Below are positions 16,472 through 25,715 of a stretch of DNA of 64,000 nucleotides, piece by piece. Under the pieces are notes generated by a model. The model was given only the letters and a program-made list of their open reading frames with translations, searched no databases and was not told the DNA's origin. Both the position numbers and the translations under genes were made by a program. The stretch comes from Collimonas arenae (lineage in GTDB: Bacteria; Pseudomonadota; Gammaproteobacteria; Burkholderiales; Burkholderiaceae_D). Location: positions 248,001-312,000 of the forward strand of contig NZ_CP009962.1 of NCBI RefSeq assembly GCF_000786695.1. Direction: 5' to 3'. How positions within the stretch are numbered: position 1 is the first letter of the stretch; every line of letters starts with the position of its first letter.

Positions 16472-18607
16472 TTATTTCTCTGTTGTGGTGGCCGGTTGCT
16501 GCGCCGCGAACTTGGGATTGCTCTTGATCAGATCCGACTCGTCGCCCAGAATGTAGGCGGCTTCATTCAACAGCACGTCTTTTGCGCTCTTCTGCTTTTT
16601 CTCTGCCGCCAGATCGGCGCTGAGACTGCGTTCATTCGCTTGCAGGCCGTCGTCCTGGGTGTCGGCGTCGAGTGCATCCTTGTTGCCGATATCGCTGGCC
16701 TTGCGCGCCTTCTGGCGTGCTTCCTGCTGGGCCATTTCGGCGCGCCGGTCGGCTTCATTGAGCGAGATCGAGCGTTTCTTGCGCTGCGTGTTGATCTCGT
16801 TGACATCTTCCACAAAGCGCTGGAAATCCTTGTCTTTGTCCACCCGCGCTTCATGCCGGCTCTGCAGCACCGGAATCATGTCTTTCACGTCGCCCCGCTG
16901 CACGTATTCAGCCGGCTTGACTTGCGACCATGGCAGCGCGTTGTCGTAGCTGGACTCGCCGAAATTCTCGGTGTCCGAGAAGCCCGGCAAAGCGACATCC
17001 GGCGTAACGCCGCGCAGTTGCGTCGTACCGCCGTTGATGCGGAAGAACTGGGCGATGGTCATCTTCAACTCGCCGAATTTCGGCTTGTCGTTGTGCGCCA
17101 GCTGGTCCAGGTTGACCATGGTTTGCACGGTGCCCTTGCCAAAGCTGCCTTCGCCGATGATCACGCCGCGGCCGTAATCCTGGATCGCTGCCGCGAAGAT
17201 TTCCGAAGCCGATGCCGAACCGCGATTGATCAGGACGCCCAGCGGGCCGGTCCAGACCGGCACGGTGCGGTCGTCGCCTTCCACATTGACGTCGCCACGG
17301 GCGTTGCGTTGCTGGACGATGGGTCCCTTGCCGACAAACAGGCCGGTCAGATCGACCGCTTCAGTCAGCGAACCGCCGCCGTTGTTGCGCAGGTCGATCA
17401 GCACGCTGTCGACTTTTTCCTTCTTCAGATCGTTCAGCAAGACTGCTACATCGCGGCTGGCGCTGCGGTAGTTCTTGTCGCCCTTGCCGCGCGCATCGAA
17501 GTCTTCATAGAAGGCGGGCAAAGTGATCACGCCGACCTTGCGCGTGGTGTCGCCGTTCTTGGTGGTGATGATGGTTTTCTTGGCGGCCTGCTGTTCCAGG
17601 CTGATCTTGTTGCGCACCAGGCTGATCAGCTTGTGCTTGCCATCCGGACCGGCATCGGCTGGCAAGATGTCCAGCTTCACCACCGAATCCTTGGCGCCGC
17701 GGATTAGTTTGACTACGTCGTCGATGCGCATGCCGACCACTTCCGTCATGACACCCTTGTCGCCTTGCGCCACGCCGACGATGCGGTCGCCAACGGCGAT
17801 CTTGCCGGACAATTGGGCCGGACCGCCCGATACCAGTTCACGGATGGTGGTGTACTCATCCCTTTCCTGCAGCACGGCGCCGATGCCGACCAGCGACAGC
17901 TTCATGGCGATATCGAAATCGGCAGCGGCTGTGGTGCCCAGGTAGTCGGTATGCGGTTCGATCGATGTCGCATAAGCGTTCATGAAGATCTGGAACACGT
18001 CATCGCTTTTGTATTTGTAGGCGCGCGCCAGCGAATTGTCATAGCGTTTGCTGAGCGTATCGCGGATCGCCGGATCCTTCTTGCCAGCCAGTTTCAGGCG
18101 CAGCCAGTCGTTCTTGACGCGCTTGCGCCAGAGGTCGCGGCTTTCCACCTCGGTTTTCGGCCACGGCTCCTTGTCGCGCACGTAGGCAAAATCTTCTTTC
18201 TGGCTGAAGTCGAAACCCTGCTTCAGCAGTTCCTTTGAATACGTCAGGCGCTCAACGATACGTTGCTGGTACAGATTGAAAATATCGAAAGGGAGGCTGA
18301 GATCTTCTTTATAGATGGCGTCGTCCAGCTTGCTGCTTTGCGCGGTGAACTGGTCGATGTCCGACTGCACGAAAAAGAATTTTTCCGGATCCAGCAACTT
18401 GATGTAGCGGGTGACGACCTTGCCCGCGAGCGCATCATCCAGCTTCACCGGTTTGTAGTGGAAGCGGGTCAGGAACTGTGCGCTCAGGTGGGCTGCCTGC
18501 GCTTGCTGCTGCAATGGCGCCAGGACCGGCGGTGGTCCCGACTCCAACGCATGGGCAGCGGTGGACAATGCCAACAAGATACAAAGCAGACTATTTTTTA
18601 GGCGCAT
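16472..18607 (-). CDS. prc: Periplasmic tail-specific (carboxy-terminal processing) protease
   Basis: A 711-residue S41A protease that degrades periplasmic and lipoprotein substrates from the C-terminus. MRLKNSLLCILLALSTAAHA is the signal peptide, fixing the start at 18607 rather than 48 bases earlier. A helical N-terminal domain leads to a PDZ domain (KLSLVGIGAVLQERDEYTTIRELVSGGPAQLSGKIAVGDRIVGVA), then the catalytic domain: LIDLRNNGGGSLTEAVDL, then the serine in GSASASEIFAAAIQDYGRG and the lysine in GEGSFGKGTVQTM, the Ser/Lys dyad. The C-terminal region (DUF3340 type) contains the basic stretch INTQRKKRSISLNEADRRAEMAQQEARQKARKA. Length is slightly above the E. coli enzyme (682). Monocistronic. 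Confidence 0.93.
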   Translation of the reverse strand: MRLKNSLLCILLALSTAAHALESGPPPVLAPLQQQAQAAHLSAQFLTRFHYKPVKLDDALAGKVVTRYIKLLDPEKFFFVQSDIDQFTAQSSKLDDAIYKEDLSLPFDIFNLYQQRIVERLTYSKELLKQGFDFSQKEDFAYVRDKEPWPKTEVESRDLWRKRVKNDWLRLKLAGKKDPAIRDTLSKRYDNSLARAYKYKSDDVFQIFMNAYATSIEPHTDYLGTTAAADFDIAMKLSLVGIGAVLQERDEYTTIRELVSGGPAQLSGKIAVGDRIVGVAQGDKGVMTEVVGMRIDDVVKLIRGAKDSVVKLDILPADAGPDGKHKLISLVRNKISLEQQAAKKTIITTKNGDTTRKVGVITLPAFYEDFDARGKGDKNYRSASRDVAVLLNDLKKEKVDSVLIDLRNNGGGSLTEAVDLTGLFVGKGPIVQQRNARGDVNVEGDDRTVPVWTGPLGVLINRGSASASEIFAAAIQDYGRGVIIGEGSFGKGTVQTMVNLDQLAHNDKPKFGELKMTIAQFFRINGGTTQLRGVTPDVALPGFSDTENFGESSYDNALPWSQVKPAEYVQRGDVKDMIPVLQSRHEARVDKDKDFQRFVEDVNEINTQRKKRSISLNEADRRAEMAQQEARQKARKASDIGNKDALDADTQDDGLQANERSLSADLAAEKKQKSAKDVLLNEAAYILGDESDLIKSNPKFAAQQPATTTEK

Positions 18608-18811
18608 ATAACCTTCGATTCGATGTTCGTGCAAATTGGAGCGAAAGAGGAACAAAACAGGAGCAAAACGGGAGCAAAAACAGCATTGTTTTTAGTTTCG
18701 ATCGTAAAAAACGACTTTCCGCAAATTTGGCGCATGCCCTGTGCAATTTGACTGGCATAGGTAACACGCGTTCAATTTGACTAATTCTACTTGGCTTTGC
18801 TTAAGACTTGC

Positions 18812-19105
18812 TTAAATCCGGCGTTTCCACGAAGGCATGCCGGTTTGTACGCTTTTCCATAGGGAAACTGGGGTTTGACGACAGGCAGGTAACTGCCAGC
18901 GTCTTTTTCGGTTGGCCGACATTGCTTCCGCCCGGATAGCCGCAGCCATAATGATTTGGCGTCCGGCAATGGTTGAGCGTGCATATAGTGTGACGAGCTG
19001 CACTATTTCGTCTGCATCAACTTTCAGGGTATCCGTTCCCTTTGATACGACTGAGGTCTTGCCGGAAGGTTTTTCAGTGCGAGCCGTTATCGACTTGCCG
19101 TACAC
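18812..19105 (-). CDS. Hypothetical small protein, 97 aa (uncertain)
   Basis: I do not recognise this protein. It would start with GTG behind AGGAAC and is basic. The first 70 residues look protein-like (YGKSITARTEKPSGKTSVVSKGTDTLKVDADEIVQLVTLYARSTIAGRQ, then IIMAAAIRAEAMSANRKRRW). The last 25 (QLPACRQTPVSLWKSVQTGMPSWKRRI) look like read-through. An opposite frame at 18912-19133 has less natural composition. It lies alone in a 740-bp gap between the protease and the CMD gene. Confidence 0.35.
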   Translation of the reverse strand: MYGKSITARTEKPSGKTSVVSKGTDTLKVDADEIVQLVTLYARSTIAGRQIIMAAAIRAEAMSANRKRRWQLPACRQTPVSLWKSVQTGMPSWKRRI

Positions 19106-19346
19106 AAGTTCCTGTTCCGTTATGCCAAAATAGCAAGTGGACTGACCATTGTTTTAAAGAGTTGCGTAATGACCTGAAGCAGGCCAATCACTGGTTTTGA
19201 TGTGGCAGCGCTTCAGGCCAGCACTGCGGTCGGCGATCAATCTGACGCACGGCGATTACATTCGATGTAATTGGCGGACAGCGCAGCCGCCTCTACCATT
19301 TGGCTTTCGCCACCAGTCCGGTGGCGTTCACCGCCAAGGAGTTGCC

Positions 19347-19904
19347 ATGTTTACCTATCCCCTTCACACGATCGAGTCCGCCCCATTGCAATCGAAGCCA
19401 GTGCTCCAGCAACTGCAACGAACGTTCGGCATGATCCCGAACATCGCGGCCGCGATGGCCGCTTCGCCGGTGCTGATCAATGGCTTCATCGGCCTGTTTG
19501 AACGGGTGCATGCGAGTAGTCTGACGGAGCAGCAGATCCAGACCTTGCTGTTGACCAATGCGGTAACTAACGCGAGCGAGTGGCCGGTCGCGTTTCACAC
19601 TGCGCTCACGTTGAAGGAGGGCGTGCGTCCCGCCGATGTCGACGCAATCCGGCACGGCGGCCTGCCTGGCGATGCCACACTGGCTGCGTTGTCAACGCTG
19701 GCGCGCACGCTGATCGAAGGGCGTGGCCGTCTCACTGAATCTGACCAGCGACGTTTCTGCGAAGCGGGGTTCAGCTCGGAGCAGATACTCGAAGTGATTG
19801 CGGTGGTTGCCGCATCAACCATTACGAATTACACCGCCAGAGTTACCCGGCCGGTGCTCGAAGCACCGTTCGAGGAGTTTGCCTGGCATGCGCCCGCACC
19901 GTGA
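19347..19904 (+). CDS. Carboxymuconolactone decarboxylase/AhpD-like protein lacking the CxxC pair
   Basis: A 185-residue CMD-family protein. AAGGAG six bases before the ATG at 19347 fixes the start within a longer frame. The fold is seen in [66 protein letters not shown], where redox-active AhpD proteins have CxYCVAAH; here it is SEWPVAFH, keeping only the His. A disulphide-type peroxidase-reductase role is therefore unlikely, and decarboxylase-like or isomerase activity is more plausible. It is followed after 37 bp by an MmyB-type regulator, a recurring pairing in which the regulator controls the oxidoreductase-like gene. Confidence 0.8.
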   Translation: MFTYPLHTIESAPLQSKPVLQQLQRTFGMIPNIAAAMAASPVLINGFIGLFERVHASSLTEQQIQTLLLTNAVTNASEWPVAFHTALTLKEGVRPADVDAIRHGGLPGDATLAALSTLARTLIEGRGRLTESDQRRFCEAGFSSEQILEVIAVVAASTITNYTARVTRPVLEAPFEEFAWHAPAP

Positions 19905-19941
19905 GTCTGCTATATTCATCCGCCTCGACTAGGGAAAACCG

Positions 19942-20787
19942 ATGAACGTCACCAGTCCCGATCCGAAAATGCCGCCGAGTGAACTTGGCGATTTATTGCG
20001 CTATTGGCGGGACGTGCGTGGCGTGAGCCAGCTCGATCTGTCGCTCGAGGCCGGTGTCTCGCAGCGTCAGATCAGCTTCATTGAAAGCGGACGCAGCGTA
20101 CCGGGCCGGCATACGGTCCTGACCTTGGCGCAGACGCTCGAGGTGCCGCTGCGCGAGCGCAATGCACTGCTGCTCGCCGCTGGCTACGCGCCCGTTTATT
20201 CGGAAGCAGCGTGGAACGCGCAAGAGATGCACAGCGTCACCCGCGCGCTTGAGCGGGTCGTGCGCCAGCACGAGCCGTTTCCGGCCATCGTGATGGATCG
20301 TCACTGGAACGTGCTGATGACCAACGACGCCGCGCCGCGATTTTTTAACCACTTCATTGACATGGGTGCACGCAAGGGACCACGCAACATGCTGCATCTG
20401 ATCTTCGATCCGCAGGGCATGCGTCCGTTCGTGGCCGATTGGGACAACGCTTCCCGCAGCTTGTTGCAACGGGTGTATCGCGAATCGGTTGGTCGCGTGA
20501 TCGACGCCGACACCACGCGTCTGCTCGACGAACTGCTTGCGTATCCTGATGTGCCGCGCGACTGGAATGCACATCATGCGCCGTCCGCCACGCCCACCAT
20601 GCCGGTCATTCCGCTGGGTTTCGTCAGCGAGGGCGTAGTTCTCCGCTACTTTTCGATGGTGACGAGCATTGGAACGCCGCAAACCGTTGCCGCGCAGGAG
20701 CTGCGCCTGGAATGCATGTTTCCCGCCGATGACGCCACGGAAGCACGCCACCAGCAATTGTTCGCAGCGCATTCAGAGGAACGCTGA
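19942..20787 (+). CDS. XRE-family regulator with MmyB-like ligand-binding domain
   Basis: A 281-residue regulator. Residues 13-70 are a helix-turn-helix (LGDLLRYWRDVRGVSQLDLSLEAGVSQRQISFIESGRSVPGRHTVLTLAQTLEVPLRERNALLLAAGYAPVYSE). From about residue 95 comes the MmyB-like PAS-type domain (HEPFPAIVMDRHWNVLMTNDAAPRFFNHF), ending LGFVSEGVVLRYFSMVTSIGTPQTVAAQELRLECMFPADD. These regulators are thought to bind a hydrophobic ligand and control an adjacent redox gene, which here is the CMD gene upstream on the same strand. Both are probably co-transcribed. Confidence 0.88.
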   Translation: MNVTSPDPKMPPSELGDLLRYWRDVRGVSQLDLSLEAGVSQRQISFIESGRSVPGRHTVLTLAQTLEVPLRERNALLLAAGYAPVYSEAAWNAQEMHSVTRALERVVRQHEPFPAIVMDRHWNVLMTNDAAPRFFNHFIDMGARKGPRNMLHLIFDPQGMRPFVADWDNASRSLLQRVYRESVGRVIDADTTRLLDELLAYPDVPRDWNAHHAPSATPTMPVIPLGFVSEGVVLRYFSMVTSIGTPQTVAAQELRLECMFPADDATEARHQQLFAAHSEER

Positions 20788-20934
20788 GCAGCTTACGGAG
20801 ATCGGGGGCAGGTATTGCAATGACCTATGAAATCGCGTGTGTCTGGACGGCTCTTTCAATTTCGTATTTCGAGAATGTATCATTGCAAAACCTGACCTTA
20901 GGTTTTTGCAGGCCCACATACTTTAGGAGAGCGC

Positions 20935-21309
20935 ATGTTTGACCACGTTAAATTTGGAGTCAGTGATTATGCCGCGAGCAAAGCGTTCTTCCTCAAGGCA
21001 CTCGAACCGCTTGGGGTAGCTGTTGTCTCGGAGGGGCCGCCGACCTACGGTGTCGAGCTTAGCTCAGACGGTAAGGTTTCATTGTGCCTGTTCCAGACCG
21101 AGGAGAAGCCGGCGCATCTCCATCTGGCGTTCACTGCGGAGAATCGCCAGCAAGTCGAGGCTTTCTACCGCGCGGCTCTGGAGGCCGGGGGCAAAGACAA
21201 TGGTGCGCCTGGCCTGCGCCCGAACTACAACGCGAACTACTATGCGGCTTTCGTCATTGGTCCGGACGGCCACAATATCGAAGTCGTTTGCCAGAAACCC
21301 GAAGCCTGA
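20935..21309 (+). CDS. VOC-family (glyoxalase/bleomycin-resistance) protein
   Basis: A 124-residue vicinal-oxygen-chelate protein with two beta-alpha-beta-beta-beta modules. MFDHVKFGVSDYAASKAFFLKALEPLGV gives the first metal-ligand His (residue 4). HLHLAFTAENRQQVEAFYRAALEAGGKDNGAPGLRPNYNANYYAAFVIGPDGHNIEVVCQKPE gives the second module, with HLHLAF and the terminal Glu of NIEVV. GAPGLRPxYxxxYYAAFVxDPDGHNIE is the signature of a common stand-alone subfamily. It probably detoxifies or isomerises a small aldehyde-type compound. TAGGAGAG precedes the ATG. The formaldehyde-activating-like gene follows. Confidence 0.87.
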   Translation: MFDHVKFGVSDYAASKAFFLKALEPLGVAVVSEGPPTYGVELSSDGKVSLCLFQTEEKPAHLHLAFTAENRQQVEAFYRAALEAGGKDNGAPGLRPNYNANYYAAFVIGPDGHNIEVVCQKPEA

Positions 21310-21437
21310 CCTTTCATTTGACCCGACGCACGCTATCAGATAAGTTGTAGCTCAAACAGCACCGTCCGTTAAACACGGCGCGCGTGACTGATACTTTCAA
21401 CGTTGGACGTTGCAAGATCCTTCATAAGGAGCACTTC

Positions 21438-21842
21438 ATGACATCCCGAACCGCTTCCTGCTCGTGTGGCCAGCTTAGTATCGACGTCGACGGCGAACCG
21501 CGTGGCGTCGGTATCTGCAATTGCCTGGCGTGCCAGCGCAGAACCGGTAGCGTCTTCGCTGCACTGGCCGGTTTCGCCGCGCCGTACCGTGTCACCGGCG
21601 TCGCTACGGAATACTTGCGCACCGGAGACCAGGGCGCGCAGTTCGTGTTCCGGTTTTGCCCAGTCTGCGGCACGACGGTCTTTCATACGGAAGTCGGTTA
21701 TGAGGGCTCGGTTAGCGTCGCCGTGGGTGCGTTCGCAGATCCAGACTTCCCGGCGCCGACAGTCTCGGTCTACGACTGCCGCAGACACCCTTGGGTTCAG
21801 CTTCCTCCCGCTACCCGGATCTACGAGAAAGATCCCGGTTGA
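21438..21842 (+). CDS. GFA-family (glutathione-dependent formaldehyde-activating-like) zinc protein
   Basis: A 134-residue Mss4-like-fold protein. Zinc ligands are visible as CSCGQL (8-12), CNCLACQRRTGSVFA and FCPVCGTTVFH. GAFADPDFPAPTVSVYDCRRHPWVQLP is the usual C-terminal motif. Family members bind glutathione adducts of formaldehyde, though most are uncharacterised. The start at 21438 has AAGGAG ten bases upstream; an upstream in-frame ATG at 21384 lacks one. It follows the VOC gene and may belong to the same small detoxification cluster. Confidence 0.87.
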   Translation: MTSRTASCSCGQLSIDVDGEPRGVGICNCLACQRRTGSVFAALAGFAAPYRVTGVATEYLRTGDQGAQFVFRFCPVCGTTVFHTEVGYEGSVSVAVGAFADPDFPAPTVSVYDCRRHPWVQLPPATRIYEKDPG

Positions 21843-21895
21843 TCCGGATTTTCCTAGGGCCATCGGTTGAATCAATAGGCATTTGCAGTCGCTTG

Positions 21896-22795
21896 CTAGG
21901 CATGAGCCGCCAGGCTTTCGCTGATGTGATTGATAAACAGCCGTACGCGCGAAGGTATCAACCGCGATTCGATGATGGCGTACACAGGGATGGACGCGAA
22001 GCGCCAGTCCGGCAGCGCGCACTGCAGGCCGGCGGCGATGTCTTCCGGCGTCTCGCGTCCGGCAGAGACCGCGATGCCCATGCCGAGAATCGCCATCGTT
22101 CTTGACAGCCCCACGTTGTTCATCGCGTAGCGCCCCTTGACGGCGATGGTGACCGTCTCGGTCTCCGATATCAACTTCCACTGGGCTTGCTGCCTAAGCG
22201 GTGTCTGGATCAGCAGGCATTGGTGCTGCGCCAGGTCGCGCGGATGGCGCAGTGGCGGCGCGCCGGCGAGATAGGTGCTTGATGCACACAGGTGGCGCGG
22301 CAGCAGGCCGATCGGCTTGGCGATCAGCGAAGCCGGCATCGCTACCGGCTCGCCCATCCGGATGGCGCAATCGAAACCGTCGGCCACCAGATCGATGCGG
22401 CGTGGCGTCAGGTCGAGTTCGAAATCGATGAGCGGGTAGCGCTCGCCGAATTCCTTGATCGCCGGCGCCAGATAGGAAAGCGCCAGATCGACCGGCATAG
22501 ACACCCGCAAAACGCCGCCAGGCTGTTCTGCGCCTTCCAGCAACGCTTCGTGTGCAACATGCGCTTCGGCGACGATGCCTTCGCAGCGTCTGAAATACGC
22601 TTGCCCCGCCTCGGTCAGTTCGACCTTGCGCGTGGTGCGGTGAAACAGGCGTACGCCGACCAGCCGTTCCAGATCGGCGATGCGGCGCGATAAGGTTGAA
22701 TTCGGCATGTCCAGTATCTCGGCGGCGCGCCGGAACCCCTTGGCTTTCGCCACCGCCACAAATAATTCCATATTGGCAAGCAGTTCCATTCCCAT
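21896..22795 (-). CDS. LysR-family regulator of the ene-reductase fusion
   Basis: A 299-residue LysR regulator. The winged helix is at residues 6-66 (MELFVAVAKAKGFRRAAEILDMPNSTLSRRIADLERLVGVRLFHRTTRKVELTEAG). The effector domain follows (GVLRVSMPVDLALSYLAPAIKEF, DLVADGFDCAIRMG, MAILGMGIAVSAGRETPEDIAAGLQCALPDW). The start may be any of three in-frame ATGs in MGMELLANMELF. It is divergent from the fused alkene reductase with a 98-bp gap, a classical LysR-target arrangement, so it probably activates that gene in response to an electrophile (inferred). Confidence 0.88.
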   Translation of the reverse strand: MGMELLANMELFVAVAKAKGFRRAAEILDMPNSTLSRRIADLERLVGVRLFHRTTRKVELTEAGQAYFRRCEGIVAEAHVAHEALLEGAEQPGGVLRVSMPVDLALSYLAPAIKEFGERYPLIDFELDLTPRRIDLVADGFDCAIRMGEPVAMPASLIAKPIGLLPRHLCASSTYLAGAPPLRHPRDLAQHQCLLIQTPLRQQAQWKLISETETVTIAVKGRYAMNNVGLSRTMAILGMGIAVSAGRETPEDIAAGLQCALPDWRFASIPVYAIIESRLIPSRVRLFINHISESLAAHA

Positions 22796-22893
22796 TGCTC
22801 CATTAATGGATCAGTGAATTCAGTTTAAGCTATTTATCCCATTGAAGAAACGACCGATGATGAAGCCGTCACCAACCTTCATGAGAGAAAACC

Positions 22894-24879
22894 ATGTCTA
22901 CCTTATTTTCCAGTTTGCAAATCGGCCGCAACACACTGCGCAATCGCCTTGTCATGGCGCCAATGACACGTTCCCGCGCCGATGACGCCAGCGGCGTGCC
23001 GTCGCCGATGGCGGTCACTTACTACGGTCAGCGCGCCGGCGCAGGGCTGATCATTACCGAAGGCGTCTTCCCTTCGCCGATGGGCAAGGGCTATGTCCGC
23101 ACGCCAGGCATTAGCACCGCAGAGCAAGGTGCGGCCTGGAAGAAAGTGGTCGACGAAGTGCATGCCGGCGGCGGATTGATTTTCTTGCAACTGATGCACA
23201 GCGGCCGCATTTCGCATCCATCGATGTTGCCTGGCGGCGCGTTGCCGGTGGCGCCATCGGCGATCAGGCCTGCGGGCCAGTCGTTTACCGCAGCCGGGCT
23301 GATGGATTTCGTTGAACCACGCGCGCTCGGCACCGAAGAAGTCGAGGCCGTCATCGCGGAGTACGCCAATGCTGCGCGGCTTGCAATCGAGGCTGGATTC
23401 GACGGCGTCGAACTGCATGCGGCTTCGGGCTACCTGCCGGAGCAGTTCCTGTCTTCAGGCACTAATCACCGCAATGACCGCTTCGGCGGTTCGCTCGCGA
23501 AACGCGCGACCTTCATCCTGGAAGTGCTGGCTGCGATGAGTGATGCCATCGGCAGTGACCGGGTCGGCATCAAGATCTGCCCGGAGATGGGTTTCAACGA
23601 TCTCAAGGACGATGAACCGGTGCAGACGTACAGCTATCTGATCGAACAGTTGTCAGGCCTGAAGCTGGCCTACCTGCATGTGGCAAGCTCCAAGGCCGCT
23701 TTTGATTATCACAGCCTGCTGCGTCCTTTGTTCAAAGGCGTCTACCTGCTTGGCGGCGGTCTGTCCAAGGCAAGCGCCGAACAACGCATCGCCAGCGGCC
23801 AGGCCGACGCCGCAGTGTTCGGCAGCGCCTTCCTTGCCAACCCGGATCTGCCGCAGCGTTTGGCGCTTGATGCTCCGCTGAACCAGCCGGATCCAGCACT
23901 GTTTTATGCCCCCGGAGCGGCCGGCTATATCGATTATCCGGCGAGCCCGAAGCATACGGACACGCGCGCTTTGCGAATTCACGCCTATGGCGGAGCGGAA
24001 GCTGTGCAGCTGGATATGCTGGCGGTGCCGGTTGCCGGCGAAGGTGAAGTCGTGGTGCGGGTGCGCGCTGCCGGCGTCAATGCGCTGGATTGGAAAATAC
24101 GCGACGGCCTGGTGCGCGACGCTTTTCCTTTGCCGCTGCCCGCAACGCTGGGGCTGGAGTTTGCCGGTGAAATCGTCGAGGCCGGGGCCGGCGTGAGCGG
24201 ATTCGCTCCAGGTACGCGCGTCATGGCCGCGCTCGGCGGTTTGGGCGCGTATGCGGATTACGTGCTGGTGAGTGCCGATAAAATCGCGGCCATCCCGGCC
24301 GGGCTGGACGACGTCCGGGCGGCGGCGATGCCGGTCGCCGCCTTGACTGCCTGGCAATCGTTGTTCGAGGCGGGCGGCTTGCAGAAGGGCGAGACGGTGC
24401 TGATCCACGGTGCGGCGGGTGCGGTCGGCAGCTTTGCCGTGCAGTTTGCACGGCAGGCCGGCGCCCGTGTGGTGGCGACCGCGCGCGGCGTCAATGCCGG
24501 TCTGCTGCGCAGCCTTGGCGCCGATGAAGTGGTCGACTATCAAGAAAGCGCTTTCTGGGAACGTGCCGCCGATATCGACCTGGTGCTCGATCTGGTGGGT
24601 GGTGCGACCTTGCAGCGTTCATGGGATGTGCTGTCGGCCAAAGGCCGGATCGTCAGCACGGCCGCACCGGAAATCGTCGCTGCCATCCCCGCAGGGAAAC
24701 GAGGAAGCTGGTTCGCAATGCGTCCGGATTCTGTCCAGTTGGCCCGGTTTGCCGAACAAGTCGCCCAAGGAAAATTGCAAGTCCTGATGGACGACGTGGT
24801 CGCGGTGGCGCAGGCGGCAGCAGCCATCGAAAAAAATAAAACCGGGCATGGCGCAGGTAAAACTGTCATTCTGTTTTGA
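22894..24879 (+). CDS. Fused Old Yellow Enzyme ene-reductase and zinc-free MDR quinone oxidoreductase
   Basis: A 661-residue two-domain enzyme. Residues 1-350 are an FMN ene-reductase: APMTRSRA (22-29), FLQLMHSGRISHPS and VELHAASGYLPEQFLSSGTNHRNDRFGGS. The substrate-anchoring pair is His175 with Ser178 where OYEs usually have Asn or His; the Tyr180 proton donor is kept. Residues 360-661 are a zinc-independent medium-chain quinone oxidoreductase with ALRIHAYGGAEAVQLD, the NALDWKIRDG motif and the NADPH-binding LIHGAAGAVGSFAVQFA (GAAGAVG at 506-512). Each half is normally its own protein; the frame is continuous with no internal start of note. Both use NADPH against enones or quinones, so a tandem detoxifying reductase is inferred. 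Divergent LysR regulator. Confidence 0.88.
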   Translation: MSTLFSSLQIGRNTLRNRLVMAPMTRSRADDASGVPSPMAVTYYGQRAGAGLIITEGVFPSPMGKGYVRTPGISTAEQGAAWKKVVDEVHAGGGLIFLQLMHSGRISHPSMLPGGALPVAPSAIRPAGQSFTAAGLMDFVEPRALGTEEVEAVIAEYANAARLAIEAGFDGVELHAASGYLPEQFLSSGTNHRNDRFGGSLAKRATFILEVLAAMSDAIGSDRVGIKICPEMGFNDLKDDEPVQTYSYLIEQLSGLKLAYLHVASSKAAFDYHSLLRPLFKGVYLLGGGLSKASAEQRIASGQADAAVFGSAFLANPDLPQRLALDAPLNQPDPALFYAPGAAGYIDYPASPKHTDTRALRIHAYGGAEAVQLDMLAVPVAGEGEVVVRVRAAGVNALDWKIRDGLVRDAFPLPLPATLGLEFAGEIVEAGAGVSGFAPGTRVMAALGGLGAYADYVLVSADKIAAIPAGLDDVRAAAMPVAALTAWQSLFEAGGLQKGETVLIHGAAGAVGSFAVQFARQAGARVVATARGVNAGLLRSLGADEVVDYQESAFWERAADIDLVLDLVGGATLQRSWDVLSAKGRIVSTAAPEIVAAIPAGKRGSWFAMRPDSVQLARFAEQVAQGKLQVLMDDVVAVAQAAAAIEKNKTGHGAGKTVILF

Positions 24880-25030
24880 GACCAGTGATAAGAGCGATGC
24901 GGGGAGGAGCAAGAAAGCCATAGATCCTCCCCGGATTCCGGGAGCGCCTCTGAGGCTGTTGTTTCAACCGCACGAGTTCCGCTATCGGTAAAATAGCTTG
25001 TCCGCCCACAATCTGGAAAGTGCCAATAAT

Positions 25031-25426
25031 ATGAACGACAAAGCCGCTCCTTACCATGCACATATCTACTACACGCTTGCACATCGCGCCGTCGCTGAAG
25101 ATTTGCATCGTCGCCTGGGCGAACTGAAAGAAGCGGCAGGTATTGCGCCGATTCTTTTTGTCGGACAGCTGCGCGACCGCAAAGTGGGGCCGCATCCTAT
25201 TCCTCAATTCGAAATCCATTTTACAAAAGAAAAACTCGGCGTCATTGTCCCGATTCTTGAATCATCGGGACTGACCGCGCTGGTGCATCCGCTCACCGAT
25301 GACGATCTCGCCGACCACACCAGCCTGGCGCAATGGATCGGAGAACCAATCGAACTTGATCTCGCGCCGCTTGATCCTCCGGGCATGAACAAGGGCGTCG
25401 CCCGTTTCGGGAAAACCGATTTTTAG
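25031..25426 (+). CDS. DOPA 4,5-dioxygenase family protein
   Basis: A 131-residue protein of the PF08883 family. The metal-binding histidines appear in YHAHIYYTL (residues 8-16), GPHPIPQFEIHFTKE and ALVHPLTDDDLADHTSLAQWIGEP. Fungal and plant homologues open the ring of DOPA; bacterial members are mostly uncharacterised and occur in many aerobes as single genes. The start at 25031 is taken because the domain begins there; an upstream ATG adds only eleven unrelated residues. Not obviously in an operon. Confidence 0.83.
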   Translation: MNDKAAPYHAHIYYTLAHRAVAEDLHRRLGELKEAAGIAPILFVGQLRDRKVGPHPIPQFEIHFTKEKLGVIVPILESSGLTALVHPLTDDDLADHTSLAQWIGEPIELDLAPLDPPGMNKGVARFGKTDF

Positions 25427-25715
25427 CATACAGCTCATGCAAATTTCTTATGCTGCGGTGTTGCGGCTGCCGGCAGAGAAATCCGTGTTCGCAGATCCCC
25501 CGGCAATCGCGTCACTGAGGGAGTGCATATTCAACTTGGCGTGAATGCGGATACATGATTGCGCTAACACTGCGACATCTTGCCGAAGCCGGTTTCCTGT
25601 ATTGCCTGCGGTGCTTTTCCTGCACCCTCAAACGTCATCGATACGTAACTCTGCGGTCATGCAGCGGTAACACATCGTCGATAGAGTCTGGCTTTTCTTT
25701 CTCTATGGAAATGAC

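Noticed and set aside
16424..17707. 427-residue plus-strand frame opposite the tail-specific protease
   Set aside because: It is the antisense shadow of a well-supported protease and carries no domain of its own.
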